In this document: positions 27,744-35,169 of the stretch, piece by piece
Layout of the letters: every line of letters starts with the position of its first letter
Numbering within the stretch: position 1 is the stretch's first letter
DNA from: Chryseosolibacter sp049791675
Lineage (GTDB): Bacteria > Bacteroidota > Bacteroidia > Cytophagales > Cyclobacteriaceae
Assembly: GCA_049791675.1 (NCBI GenBank)
Contig: JBARAD010000057.1
Span: forward strand, 1-64,000
DNA: 64,000 nt
Direction of reading: 5' to 3'
Notes under the pieces: generated by a model
Seen by the model: the letters and a program-made list of their open reading frames with translations, nothing else
Databases searched by the model: none
Told to the model about the DNA's origin: nothing
Program-made: the position numbers and the translations under genes

Positions 27744-28946
27744 GTGGTGCAACAGGATATAATTATTGTTGGAGGGGGTATTGTTGGGCTGGCGACGGCC
27801 CTCCAGGTTCTTCAAAAAAAACCTGCCCTGAAAGTTCTCGTCATCGAAAAGGAAAAGGAGCTTGCCCGCCATCAGACGGGGAACAACAGTGGTGTAATCC
27901 ACTCGGGACTCTACTACAAACCGGGAAGTCTCAAGGCGCGGAACTGCATTGAGGGCTATCGGCTCCTGATAACTTTTTGTGAGGAAAACGGCGTCCCGTT
28001 TGAATTGTGTGGCAAGATAGTCGTTGCAACCGAGGAGAAAGAACTGCCACTGCTCCAAACGCTTCTTCAACGGGGAGAGCAAAACGGATTAAAAGGCCTT
28101 CAGATGCTGCAGCCGGAGGCCCTGCGCGAGTATGAACCCCATGTGAAAGGACTCGCCGGTTTTTTTGTCCCGCAAACAGGCATTGTAGATTATAAAGTCG
28201 TCGCAGAAAAATACGGTGAGCAGATCCGCAAGCGCGGCGGGCAGATCATGCTGGGTGAAAAGGTTATCAAAGTCATTAAAGAACGCAACTCGGTGTCGGT
28301 GGTTACTGACCAGCGTACCTATCAGGGGGCGATGCTCATCAATTGTGCCGGACTGTATTCTGATAAGGTGGCGCGCCTTGCTTCCGAAAATATCGATGTG
28401 AAGATCATTCCCTTCCGCGGTGAATATTACAAGCTGAAGAAAGAACGGGAATATCTCGTGAAGAATCTGATCTATCCTGTGCCGGATCCGAACTTCCCTT
28501 TCCTCGGGGTGCACTTTACACGGATGATGAAGGGCGGCGTTGAGGCGGGGCCGAATGCCGTCCTTGCATTCAGCAGAGAAGGCTATCGCAAATCCGACAT
28601 TAATTTGAGAGAGCTTTCAGAGACGCTGGCCTGGCCCGGCTTCCAGAAGGTGGCCGCGAAATACTGGAAAACCGGATTGAGCGAAATGTACCGGTCTTTT
28701 TCGAAAGGCGCTTTTACAAAGGCCCTCCAGAAACTTATTCCTGAGATCCGCGAAAGCGATCTCGTAGAAGGTGGCGCCGGCGTGAGAGCCCAGGCTTGTG
28801 ACCGCACGGGAGGCCTCGTCGATGATTTTCTCATCTTCGCAGAACACCAGGTGGTGAATGTGTGTAACGCCCCGTCTCCGGCGGCAACATCTTCACTTTC
28901 CATCGGACACACCGTTGCCGAGATTGCGCTCAAGCGATTTGTGTAA
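27744..28946 (+). CDS. lhgO: L-2-hydroxyglutarate oxidase
   Basis: 400 aa, GTG start at 27744 (another GTG follows at once). The Rossmann FAD motif IIIVGGGIVGLATA is at residues 6-19. The family block HQTGNNSGVIHSGLYYKPGSLKA follows, and a C-terminal GAGVRAQACDRTGGLVDDF. LhgO is an FAD enzyme of the DAO family that oxidises the side product L-2-hydroxyglutarate to 2-oxoglutarate, passing electrons to the membrane quinone pool in bacteria. It is separated by 99 bp from the MoeB-like gene and may share a transcript. Confidence 0.9.
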   Translation: MVQQDIIIVGGGIVGLATALQVLQKKPALKVLVIEKEKELARHQTGNNSGVIHSGLYYKPGSLKARNCIEGYRLLITFCEENGVPFELCGKIVVATEEKELPLLQTLLQRGEQNGLKGLQMLQPEALREYEPHVKGLAGFFVPQTGIVDYKVVAEKYGEQIRKRGGQIMLGEKVIKVIKERNSVSVVTDQRTYQGAMLINCAGLYSDKVARLASENIDVKIIPFRGEYYKLKKEREYLVKNLIYPVPDPNFPFLGVHFTRMMKGGVEAGPNAVLAFSREGYRKSDINLRELSETLAWPGFQKVAAKYWKTGLSEMYRSFSKGAFTKALQKLIPEIRESDLVEGGAGVRAQACDRTGGLVDDFLIFAEHQVVNVCNAPSPAATSSLSIGHTVAEIALKRFV

Positions 28947-29045
28947 GCCCGGCAGCTAAAGGCTTCGCAAGCGTTGGGTGCTCCGGGCCCTGGCAGCTTG
29001 CAGCATGAGACCTGCAGCACTATATTGCCTTTCTATCAACGGCAA

Positions 29046-30200
29046 ATGGACAAATTAACACCAGCGGAACTGCAGCGATACAGCCGTCATCTGGTACTGC
29101 AGGATTTCGGAGCGGAAAACCAGCTGAAGCTGCGCAACGCGCGGGTACTGGTGGTGGGTGCTGGTGGACTGGGCTGCCCTGCCCTGCTGTACCTTGCCGC
29201 CGCCGGCATTGGCACCCTTGGCATTGTCGACAGCGACAGGCTTGAGGTTTCAAATCTTCAGCGGCAGGTCCTCTACACGGTGGATGACATCGGAAAGAAC
29301 AAAGCGGAGGCTGCCATCAGAAGACTGGAACTATTGAATCCGCTGTTAAGTTACAACGGTTACACGGCGCGGCTGACTTCGGAAAACGCTTTGGATATCA
29401 TCGGAAAATATGATCTGGTGATCGACGGCACGGATAACTTCCCCACGCGCTATCTGATCAATGATGCCTGCGTGTTGTTGAACAAGCCTTTTGTTTACGC
29501 ATCCATATTGCAATACGAAGGACAGACCGCGGTTTTTAATCTTCAGGATAAAAACGGGGGAATCAGTGCCAACTACAGGGATATCTTCCCGGAGCCTCCG
29601 GCCGCGGAGAGTGTTCCGAACTGCGAACAGGCCGGGGTTTTAGGAGTGCTTCCCGGGTTATTGGGCTGCATGCAGGCAAATGAAGCGATCAAGATCATTA
29701 CGGGGATCGGAGAGCCACTGAGCAACCGCTTGCTCATCCTCGACAGCGCCACCATGCAGCAGACCATCGTCAGGATCAAAGATCACCAGACGAGAGAAGG
29801 GATCAGGACGCTGATTGATTATGAAGATTTTTGTGGCATAAGTGCCGGGAAAAATAAATCTTTGGACGATAAACAACTTACCATGAAAGAAGTAACAGCG
29901 CAGGAACTAAAAAAGATGATGGATTCAAACGCAGATTTCCAGCTTATCGACGTGCGCGAACCTCACGAATACGATATCTGTAATCTCAATGGTGAGTTGA
30001 TTCCGATGTCAGACATTCCGAACAACGTCGACAAGATCGCCAAGGATAAGCAAGTGGTCATCCACTGCCGCAGTGGAAAAAGAAGCGGAGACATGTTGCT
30101 GTGGCTGGAGAAAAATCATGGATTCACCAATCTCTATAATCTCAAGGGCGGCGTGCTGGCCTGGGCGAGAGAAGTGGATCCGGAATTCCCTACCTATTAA
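29046..30200 (+). CDS. MoeB/ThiF-type adenylyltransferase fused to a rhodanese domain
   Basis: 384 aa from the ATG at 29046; the frame extends upstream to a TTG at 28974 but the family starts at MDKLTPAELQRYSRHL. The E1-like domain (1-270) has the nucleotide loop GAGGLGCP (38-45), R73 in NLQRQ and catalytic Asp130. The rhodanese domain (about 285-384) has the active Cys341 in VIHCRSGKRSG. The order matches MOCS3/Uba4, which activate and thiolate ubiquitin-like sulfur carriers for molybdopterin, thiamine or thiolated tRNA. The two zinc-binding CxxC pairs of classical MoeB are absent (NYRDIFPEPP where CxxC is expected). No MoaD or ThiS gene is close. Confidence 0.88.
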   Translation: MDKLTPAELQRYSRHLVLQDFGAENQLKLRNARVLVVGAGGLGCPALLYLAAAGIGTLGIVDSDRLEVSNLQRQVLYTVDDIGKNKAEAAIRRLELLNPLLSYNGYTARLTSENALDIIGKYDLVIDGTDNFPTRYLINDACVLLNKPFVYASILQYEGQTAVFNLQDKNGGISANYRDIFPEPPAAESVPNCEQAGVLGVLPGLLGCMQANEAIKIITGIGEPLSNRLLILDSATMQQTIVRIKDHQTREGIRTLIDYEDFCGISAGKNKSLDDKQLTMKEVTAQELKKMMDSNADFQLIDVREPHEYDICNLNGELIPMSDIPNNVDKIAKDKQVVIHCRSGKRSGDMLLWLEKNHGFTNLYNLKGGVLAWAREVDPEFPTY

Positions 30201-30230
30201 CGTTGGCAGCGACAAGGCGTGGCTCGTCTG

Positions 30231-31424
30231 TCACGCGCCGATCGCCCTTTCAATATCTGCAATGATATCCTTCACATCTTCCAGCCCCGCGGAGATCCGG
30301 ATCAGCCCGCGCGTAATGCCAACAGCGCCGCGTTCTTCGTCGGTGAGTTTGGAATGCGTGGTCGAAGCGGGGTGAATGGCAATAGTGCGTGTATCCCCCA
30401 GGTTGGGAGTGTGCGAGATCATCTGAAGGGAGTTCAGGAATTGACGGCCCTGTTCGAGGCCGCCCTTCAACTCAAATGTCACGAGGCCACCGCCGAACCG
30501 CATCTGTTTCTTCGCCAGCTGGAACTGCGGATGAGAAGGCAACATCGGGTATTTTACACTCGACACCTGCGGGTGTCCTTCCAGGTATCGCGCGATCTCA
30601 AAGGCATTCTGACAATGACGGTCCATACGCACGGCGAGTGTCTCAAGGCTTTTTGAAAGTACCCATGCGTTGAAGGGTGACATTGAAGGGCCGGTATGAC
30701 GTGCGAAGAATTTAACTTCTTTGATCAGCTCCTTCTTTCCCAGTACCGCGCCGCCAAGCACCCTTCCCTGACCATCGATGAATTTTGTCGCGGAGTGTGT
30801 TACAATATGGGCGCCCCATTTCGCCGGATTTTGCAGATACGGCGTCGCAAAACAATTGTCAACATTCAATATCACATTCTTCCGGTTCGCAAGCTTGCCC
30901 AGCCATTCCAGGTCGATCAGGTCGAGTGCGGGATTCGAAGGTGTCTCCACAAAGATCATCCGGGTATTGGGCTTGATCTTCTCCTCCCAGGTCTCCGGTG
31001 CGTTGACATCCGCGTAGGTATGATCGATGCCAAAACGGGGAAAAAGCGTGTTCAATATCTGGTGTGTGGACCCAAAAACCGAACGGCATGCCAGCACGTG
31101 ATCACCTGCTTTCAGGAGCGCCGCCATGCTGGAATACATCGCCGCCATGCCGGAAGCAGTGGCGATTCCGTCTTCTGTTCCTTCCAGTTTGCAAAGCTTT
31201 TCCACGAACTCATTCGTATTCGGATTGGAGTAACGGCTATAGATATTGCCGGGAATCTCATCGGCAAACATGGCCCTCGCCTGTTCCGCGTCATCAAAAA
31301 CAAAGCTTGAAGTCAGGTACAATGGAACGGAGTGTTCCCGGAATGCAGTTCGTTCAGCCTGCGTCCTGATGGCATCCGTCTCGTGATAGGTTGTTCCTTC
31401 TGGTGATGTTTCTTCGTTACTCAT
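30231..31424 (-). CDS. metZ: O-succinylhomoserine sulfhydrylase / Cys-Met metabolism PLP enzyme
   Basis: 397 aa. Fold-type I PLP enzyme of the Cys/Met metabolism family: YSRYSNPNTNEFVEKL, TASGMAAMYSS, VETPSNPALDLIDLEWL, and the PLP lysine Lys214 in HSATKFIDGQGR. The GQGR sequence after the lysine is typical of MetZ, which makes homocysteine directly from O-succinylhomoserine and sulfide. Cystathionine gamma-synthase remains possible. It converges on the MoeB-like/rhodanese gene and follows the OsmC gene by 33 bp on the same strand. Confidence 0.85.
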   Translation of the reverse strand: MSNEETSPEGTTYHETDAIRTQAERTAFREHSVPLYLTSSFVFDDAEQARAMFADEIPGNIYSRYSNPNTNEFVEKLCKLEGTEDGIATASGMAAMYSSMAALLKAGDHVLACRSVFGSTHQILNTLFPRFGIDHTYADVNAPETWEEKIKPNTRMIFVETPSNPALDLIDLEWLGKLANRKNVILNVDNCFATPYLQNPAKWGAHIVTHSATKFIDGQGRVLGGAVLGKKELIKEVKFFARHTGPSMSPFNAWVLSKSLETLAVRMDRHCQNAFEIARYLEGHPQVSSVKYPMLPSHPQFQLAKKQMRFGGGLVTFELKGGLEQGRQFLNSLQMISHTPNLGDTRTIAIHPASTTHSKLTDEERGAVGITRGLIRISAGLEDVKDIIADIERAIGA

Positions 31425-31457
31425 AAATTGCTGCCTTCTTCGGATTTTTTGGTTTGA

Positions 31458-31886
31458 TTACGATGCAGGAACGATCTCAAAGGTGGACGTAATCTTTGCT
31501 CCTGCTTTTTCGAGGGTTTGAGAGACGGAACAGTATTTCTCCAGGGAAAGACTGATGGCCTTTTCAACCTTGTCAGCGTCGAGATCACCAAAGAATCTGT
31601 AGTGGGCATGGACCGTTTTGAAGAGTGACGGCGTGACATTCTTCTCCCTTTCACCGGTCACCGTAATTTTAAGATCTTTCAGATCCTGTCGCTGTTTTTT
31701 CAGAATGCTGATGATATCGATGGCGCTGCATCCGCCCATGGCAGCAAGCATCATCTGCATCGGGCGCATTCCCTGATTGGTGCCGCCACTCTCCGGGGAG
31801 GAGTCCAGGTGAACAATATTTCCACTTTCATTCTCCGCAGAAAAGTGAAAGGGGTCATTCAAACGATTGAGCTCTATTTTTATCAT
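31458..31886 (-). CDS. OsmC/Ohr family protein
   Basis: 142 aa from the ATG at 31886, which overlaps the end of the symporter gene by 32 nt; the longer frame to 31922 is less likely. Both redox cysteines of the OsmC family are present (Cys53 in AAMGGCSAID and Cys119 in LEKYCSVSQTL), and GGTNQGMRPMQMMLAA is the usual block before the first. These dimeric cytoplasmic thiol peroxidases reduce organic hydroperoxides or handle reactive sulfur. The position beside MetZ and upstream of a sulfur-transfer protein makes a sulfur link possible but unproven. Confidence 0.88.
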   Translation of the reverse strand: MIKIELNRLNDPFHFSAENESGNIVHLDSSPESGGTNQGMRPMQMMLAAMGGCSAIDIISILKKQRQDLKDLKITVTGEREKNVTPSLFKTVHAHYRFFGDLDADKVEKAISLSLEKYCSVSQTLEKAGAKITSTFEIVPAS

Positions 31887-33264
31887 GTTCTTTACGTTTC
31901 GGCCAGATGAAACTACCTGCAATCATGGCCGCCATACTGATCAACGTAGCGGGCACAAGGCTCGGCCAGGATGTTTCATAAAATTCAAAGATAATCCATG
32001 TCACGATACCAAGCACCATCGAAAGTAACGCGCCGCCGCTGCTCGACCGTTTCCAGTAGAGTCCGAACACCAGGGGTGCAAAAAGCGACACCAGGCTGAG
32101 AATAGACGACTCCCCTACCAGCTCGTAAATATTGGTGCGCATCGTTGCCATGACCGTGGCCAGCACGCTGAAAATCAGCACGCCGACGCGGGTGATGAGA
32201 AGCAATCGTTTGTCGGAATAACCATCCTTTACCAGCGGCCTGATGAAATTTTCAGACAATATGGATGCCGGCGCCAGGATCGCCGAGCTGGTGGTGCTCA
32301 TGATGGCAGAGAGCAGGGATCCGAAGAACAATATCTGAATTGGCAGCGTCGTGTGTTCAAGGACCATGTTGGGCAATGCCAGTTGCGTGTCGCCCGAGAG
32401 TTGTTCGGGATACAGGTGCCTGACGCAAAGACTGATGAACAACGGAAGCATCGCTATGGTCAGGTACAGCAATGCCGCAATGTAGCAGGACCACACTGCT
32501 ATGCCCGGGGTTCGCGACGACATGGCGCGCTGGAATACATCCTGCGAGGGGATCGATCCAAGCCCCAGCACGGACCACGCCGCGAGATAGGCCACCACTT
32601 CCTTGAAATCCGGCGCCGGCAGGAATCTGAAATTCTCCGGAGGTACCGCGGAAATAACTTCTGAGAATCCGCCCGCCTTTATTCCGAGCGAAATGGCAAG
32701 GGTAAGCAAACCGCCAATAATGATCAAGGTCTGGATAAAGTCTGTAATCGTGATCGCCCACATCCCGCCGATATACGTATACACGGTAACCACGAAGGCG
32801 CTGATGACGACGCCCGTCGCGAGATCTACACCCGCGACAACATTCAGGATCAACCCCATGGCTACGAGCTGTGCAGCGATGTATCCGATGTAGGGAGGCG
32901 CGAGGAAAACACTTGCGATCAATTCCGTCGTCCTGCCATACTTCACTTTGAAGAAATCACCCAGTGTCAGCAGTTGCATACGGTAGAGTCTGCGTGCAAA
33001 GAACATCCCGAAAAGGAACAGACAGAGTGCAGCGCCGAATGGATCTTCAATAACGTTATAGAGTCCTCCCCGGAGGAATTCAGACGAGGCGCCAAAGACC
33101 GTTTCTGATCCGAACCAGGTGGCGAAGAGCGCCGTGGCGCCGAGCAACAGCGGAAGACGCCGCCCGGCCAGCATAAAATCACTGGAAGTACTGACCCTCC
33201 GCGACGCCCACACGCCGACGAGGATCGTCAGTACCAGGTAGACAATAATGGAGGTCAGTAACAA
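31855..33264 (-). CDS. Sodium:solute symporter (SSS family)
   Basis: 469 aa with about 13 hydrophobic helices. The family pattern is clear: GRRLPLLLGATALFATWFGSETVFGASSEF near the N-terminus, TLGDFFKVKYGR, and SALMSTTSSAILAPASIL-like sequence in helix 8 (here LLSAIMSTTSSAILAPASILSE), where the two serines/threonines of the sodium site lie. It moves a solute across the inner membrane with sodium; the substrate is not predictable. Co-directional with the DUF5777 gene (59 bp upstream) and overlapping OsmC downstream. Confidence 0.9.
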   Translation of the reverse strand: MLLTSIIVYLVLTILVGVWASRRVSTSSDFMLAGRRLPLLLGATALFATWFGSETVFGASSEFLRGGLYNVIEDPFGAALCLFLFGMFFARRLYRMQLLTLGDFFKVKYGRTTELIASVFLAPPYIGYIAAQLVAMGLILNVVAGVDLATGVVISAFVVTVYTYIGGMWAITITDFIQTLIIIGGLLTLAISLGIKAGGFSEVISAVPPENFRFLPAPDFKEVVAYLAAWSVLGLGSIPSQDVFQRAMSSRTPGIAVWSCYIAALLYLTIAMLPLFISLCVRHLYPEQLSGDTQLALPNMVLEHTTLPIQILFFGSLLSAIMSTTSSAILAPASILSENFIRPLVKDGYSDKRLLLITRVGVLIFSVLATVMATMRTNIYELVGESSILSLVSLFAPLVFGLYWKRSSSGGALLSMVLGIVTWIIFEFYETSWPSLVPATLISMAAMIAGSFIWPKRKEHDKNRAQSFE

Positions 33265-33323
33265 AGCTGGATAGACTTACTGCTGAAGGGCTAAAAGTAA
33301 GCAACAGGATTTGTTTTCCAAGA

Positions 33324-34217
33324 TTATCCCTGTTTTTTTCCCTTGACGTGAAAGGTCCGTGTTACATTGAATCCGAAGTGGATATCACCGTCGCCGAAGT
33401 TCCCGTCCGTCTCTGTGATAAACGCCCTTTCAGTCAATCCTCTGGCGTTGGTAACAATGATCTGGAATACGTGGCCACCGGTTTCAATATCGAAACCAAA
33501 ACCTAATGTATTATAGGAAGGATTCCATTTATTCGCATTTAACCTGTGATAATATTCGGTCGTAAACGCGAAGCTTTTTGTGATTTTGTACCGCCCGCCC
33601 AACCCTACGGCAAACTGGTCGTTGTCTTCCTGCAGCTGGTCTACAGCATTCTTGTGAATGAACGTAGGCATCACCTGTAAGGACAGATGAGAATTGAATT
33701 TACGTGCGATCAATGCCTGCGCCACATATGCAAGACGATCAATATTCGTGAACCCGTCAGGCACTTCTTCTTTGCGCGGAGAAGCCTTGTAGGCGACCCC
33801 TCCAAGCGCCGTAAAAGTAAAAGGGAAGTTGATGGCGCCCGTTTGTTGCCTGAGCACCTTATACTTGATATATCCATCAAGCGTTTTGTCAACTGAATTC
33901 CGCCCGATGCTGGCGCTCAGGTTGTCCGAGATGCCATAGTCCAGTCCCAGCCGGACAGACGCGTCATCAAGTCCGAACAATTCATGGATCCCGCTGTTAA
34001 CGGGTCCGAACCGATGTGCAAAGATGAACTCGAAATCTCCGCTGGCCTTCGTCTCGACGGAGTGTCCGTTCACCAGACGTGTTCCCTTGAATGTCTGCAA
34101 GGCGAATTCGTTTTGCTTTGGTTGCTTTTCCTCCAGTTCCTTCAACAGATCTTCCTGTGCCGGAAGCATGGTAAGCGAGGAGATTACAAGCCAAATCGAT
34201 AGACAGAATCTTTTCAT
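33324..34217 (-). CDS. Outer-membrane beta-barrel protein, DUF5777 type
   Basis: 297 aa from the ATG at 34217, which gives a proper signal peptide (MKRFCLSIWLVISSLTMLPAQ); the longer frame to 34271 does not. After a charged linker the protein shows alternating strands with aromatic girdles (GDFEFIFAHRFGPVN, ASIGRNSVDKTLDGYIKYKVL, FGFNVTRTFHVKG), as expected of a 12-16-strand barrel. I recognise it as the Bacteroidota DUF5777 family; function unknown. It sits 50 bp after the cytochrome-like lipoprotein gene, a pairing I believe recurs in Bacteroidota, which suggests a shared role at the cell envelope. Confidence 0.72.
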   Translation of the reverse strand: MKRFCLSIWLVISSLTMLPAQEDLLKELEEKQPKQNEFALQTFKGTRLVNGHSVETKASGDFEFIFAHRFGPVNSGIHELFGLDDASVRLGLDYGISDNLSASIGRNSVDKTLDGYIKYKVLRQQTGAINFPFTFTALGGVAYKASPRKEEVPDGFTNIDRLAYVAQALIARKFNSHLSLQVMPTFIHKNAVDQLQEDNDQFAVGLGGRYKITKSFAFTTEYYHRLNANKWNPSYNTLGFGFDIETGGHVFQIIVTNARGLTERAFITETDGNFGDGDIHFGFNVTRTFHVKGKKQG

Positions 34218-34267
34218 AACGGTAATATATCCAGTGGAGCAACAGCTTATTAACAGTGACCGATTCA

Positions 34268-34627
34268 TCAATTATTCAGGGCGCCCTGGTCGGTCCAGCA
34301 TGCGATCGCATTGATCTGCTCCTGCGACAATGGCCCCGCAGGGCTAAACGAAGGGGGCATGATTCTATGCGTAACCCTGTATTTGACTAACCCGCTGGCT
34401 GCACGTTGATGAAACATATCAAAGTTAGTCCAGTTCAAATTGGGCCCCATACTTCCATTATGGCATCCTGAGACGGCACATTTCGTCTCGATGATGGGCC
34501 GGATATCCTCCGCGAACGAATATGTCTGCGAACACACATACTCCGGGAAATCATGAGAGACGCAGGACTCCAAACACATGAGGGAAACCCCAAATATGAT
34601 CAGTACGGCGGATACATACTTTTGCAT
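34268..34627 (-). CDS. Cytochrome-c-like lipoprotein with CX4CH heme motif
   Basis: 119 aa. The signal peptide ends at LESC (Cys22). The mature protein has DIRPIIETKCAVSGCHNG, where Cys50, Cys55 and His56 form a CX4CH site rather than the standard CxxCH; Met90 in RIMPP could be the distal heme ligand. Similar small extracytoplasmic proteins in Bacteroidota are annotated as c-type cytochromes. If heme is bound, it would carry electrons or sense redox state at the envelope. First gene of a five-gene minus-strand run (cytochrome, DUF5777, SSS, OsmC, MetZ). Confidence 0.7.
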   Translation of the reverse strand: MQKYVSAVLIIFGVSLMCLESCVSHDFPEYVCSQTYSFAEDIRPIIETKCAVSGCHNGSMGPNLNWTNFDMFHQRAASGLVKYRVTHRIMPPSFSPAGPLSQEQINAIACWTDQGALNN

Positions 34628-34981
34628 CTTAAAATGTACGTCAATTTCCGCAAATTAGGAAATATGGGATGATGTGTATGCTGGCGTGATGAGGAAATGA
34701 GCGAAATATGAAGGGAAGTAATTGAAAAAAGAAGAAACAAGGTAGGCGTATGGTTGCGGAAGGGTCTTAAAATGAAAATCCCCCGTAGTCCTGGACTAAG
34801 GGGGATATCATTGTCTATAGTTGGCTTTAATCTTGAACCTAAAATAGGGTGTTATCGTCGAAATTCAAGTAGCCAATCGTCTAACGGGAATATGTGGGAG
34901 TCGAAATACGAAAATCGCAGATAAAAAGCAGGGTAATGCTGCTTTATAGCCGGTTGCCGCTTGCCTCCGGCGCGCATCCTC
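34628..34981. other. 354-bp intergenic region
   Basis: Apart from the hairpin at 34778-34806 I see no gene. The frame at 34852-35145 (minus) reads through the small membrane protein gene out of frame and has no family features. The part next to 34627 should contain the promoter of the cytochrome-like gene, but no TAnnTTTG box was found. Confidence 0.5.
34774..34806 (-). terminator. Intrinsic terminator downstream of the transporter-like fusion operon
   Basis: A 7-bp stem ATCCCCC / GGGGGAT encloses a second helix (TAGTC / GACTA) with one G-A mismatch between them. On the minus strand it is followed by TTTTCATTTT. It lies downstream of the genes at 34982-38334. Confidence 0.75.
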
Positions 34982-35167
34982 TCACCGGGGAGTGCCCTTT
35001 TCTTTGATCGAGTCCGAAGGGATTGAATCATGGGTGGCGTGAGACGGGTTCGCTTTTCTTCCTGACCCCGGAAATGTGGTGCGCGAACTGATATCGTAAA
35101 CCACGTAGGCAAGCAGCCCGAAGAATACAATGGCAATTGCCGCAAAAATCTTTTTTGACCGGCTCAT
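34982..35167 (-). CDS. Small single-pass membrane protein of unknown function
   Basis: 61 aa: MSRSKKIFAAIAIVFFGLLA begins with a positively charged end and a single transmembrane helix (about 6-27), followed by a polar tail rich in Ser, Thr and His. It starts 2 nt after the stop of the 1054-aa fusion gene, so it is almost certainly co-translated with it. It could be a small regulatory or stabilising subunit, but no family is recognised. The clear helix and tight spacing argue that it is real. Confidence 0.6.
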   Translation of the reverse strand: MSRSKKIFAAIAIVFFGLLAYVVYDISSRTTFPGSGRKANPSHATHDSIPSDSIKEKGTPR

Positions 35168-35169
35168 AT

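Noticed and set aside
28947..29045. Further 7-bp array (GCAGCTT-like units) between lhgO and the MoeB-like gene
   Set aside because: Only three to four degenerate units (near 29000-29025) and no inverted arm, so it is too weak to list as a repeat.
34852..35145. 97-codon open frame on the minus strand
   Set aside because: It overlaps the 61-aa membrane protein gene in another frame and lacks a signal, helix or motif.
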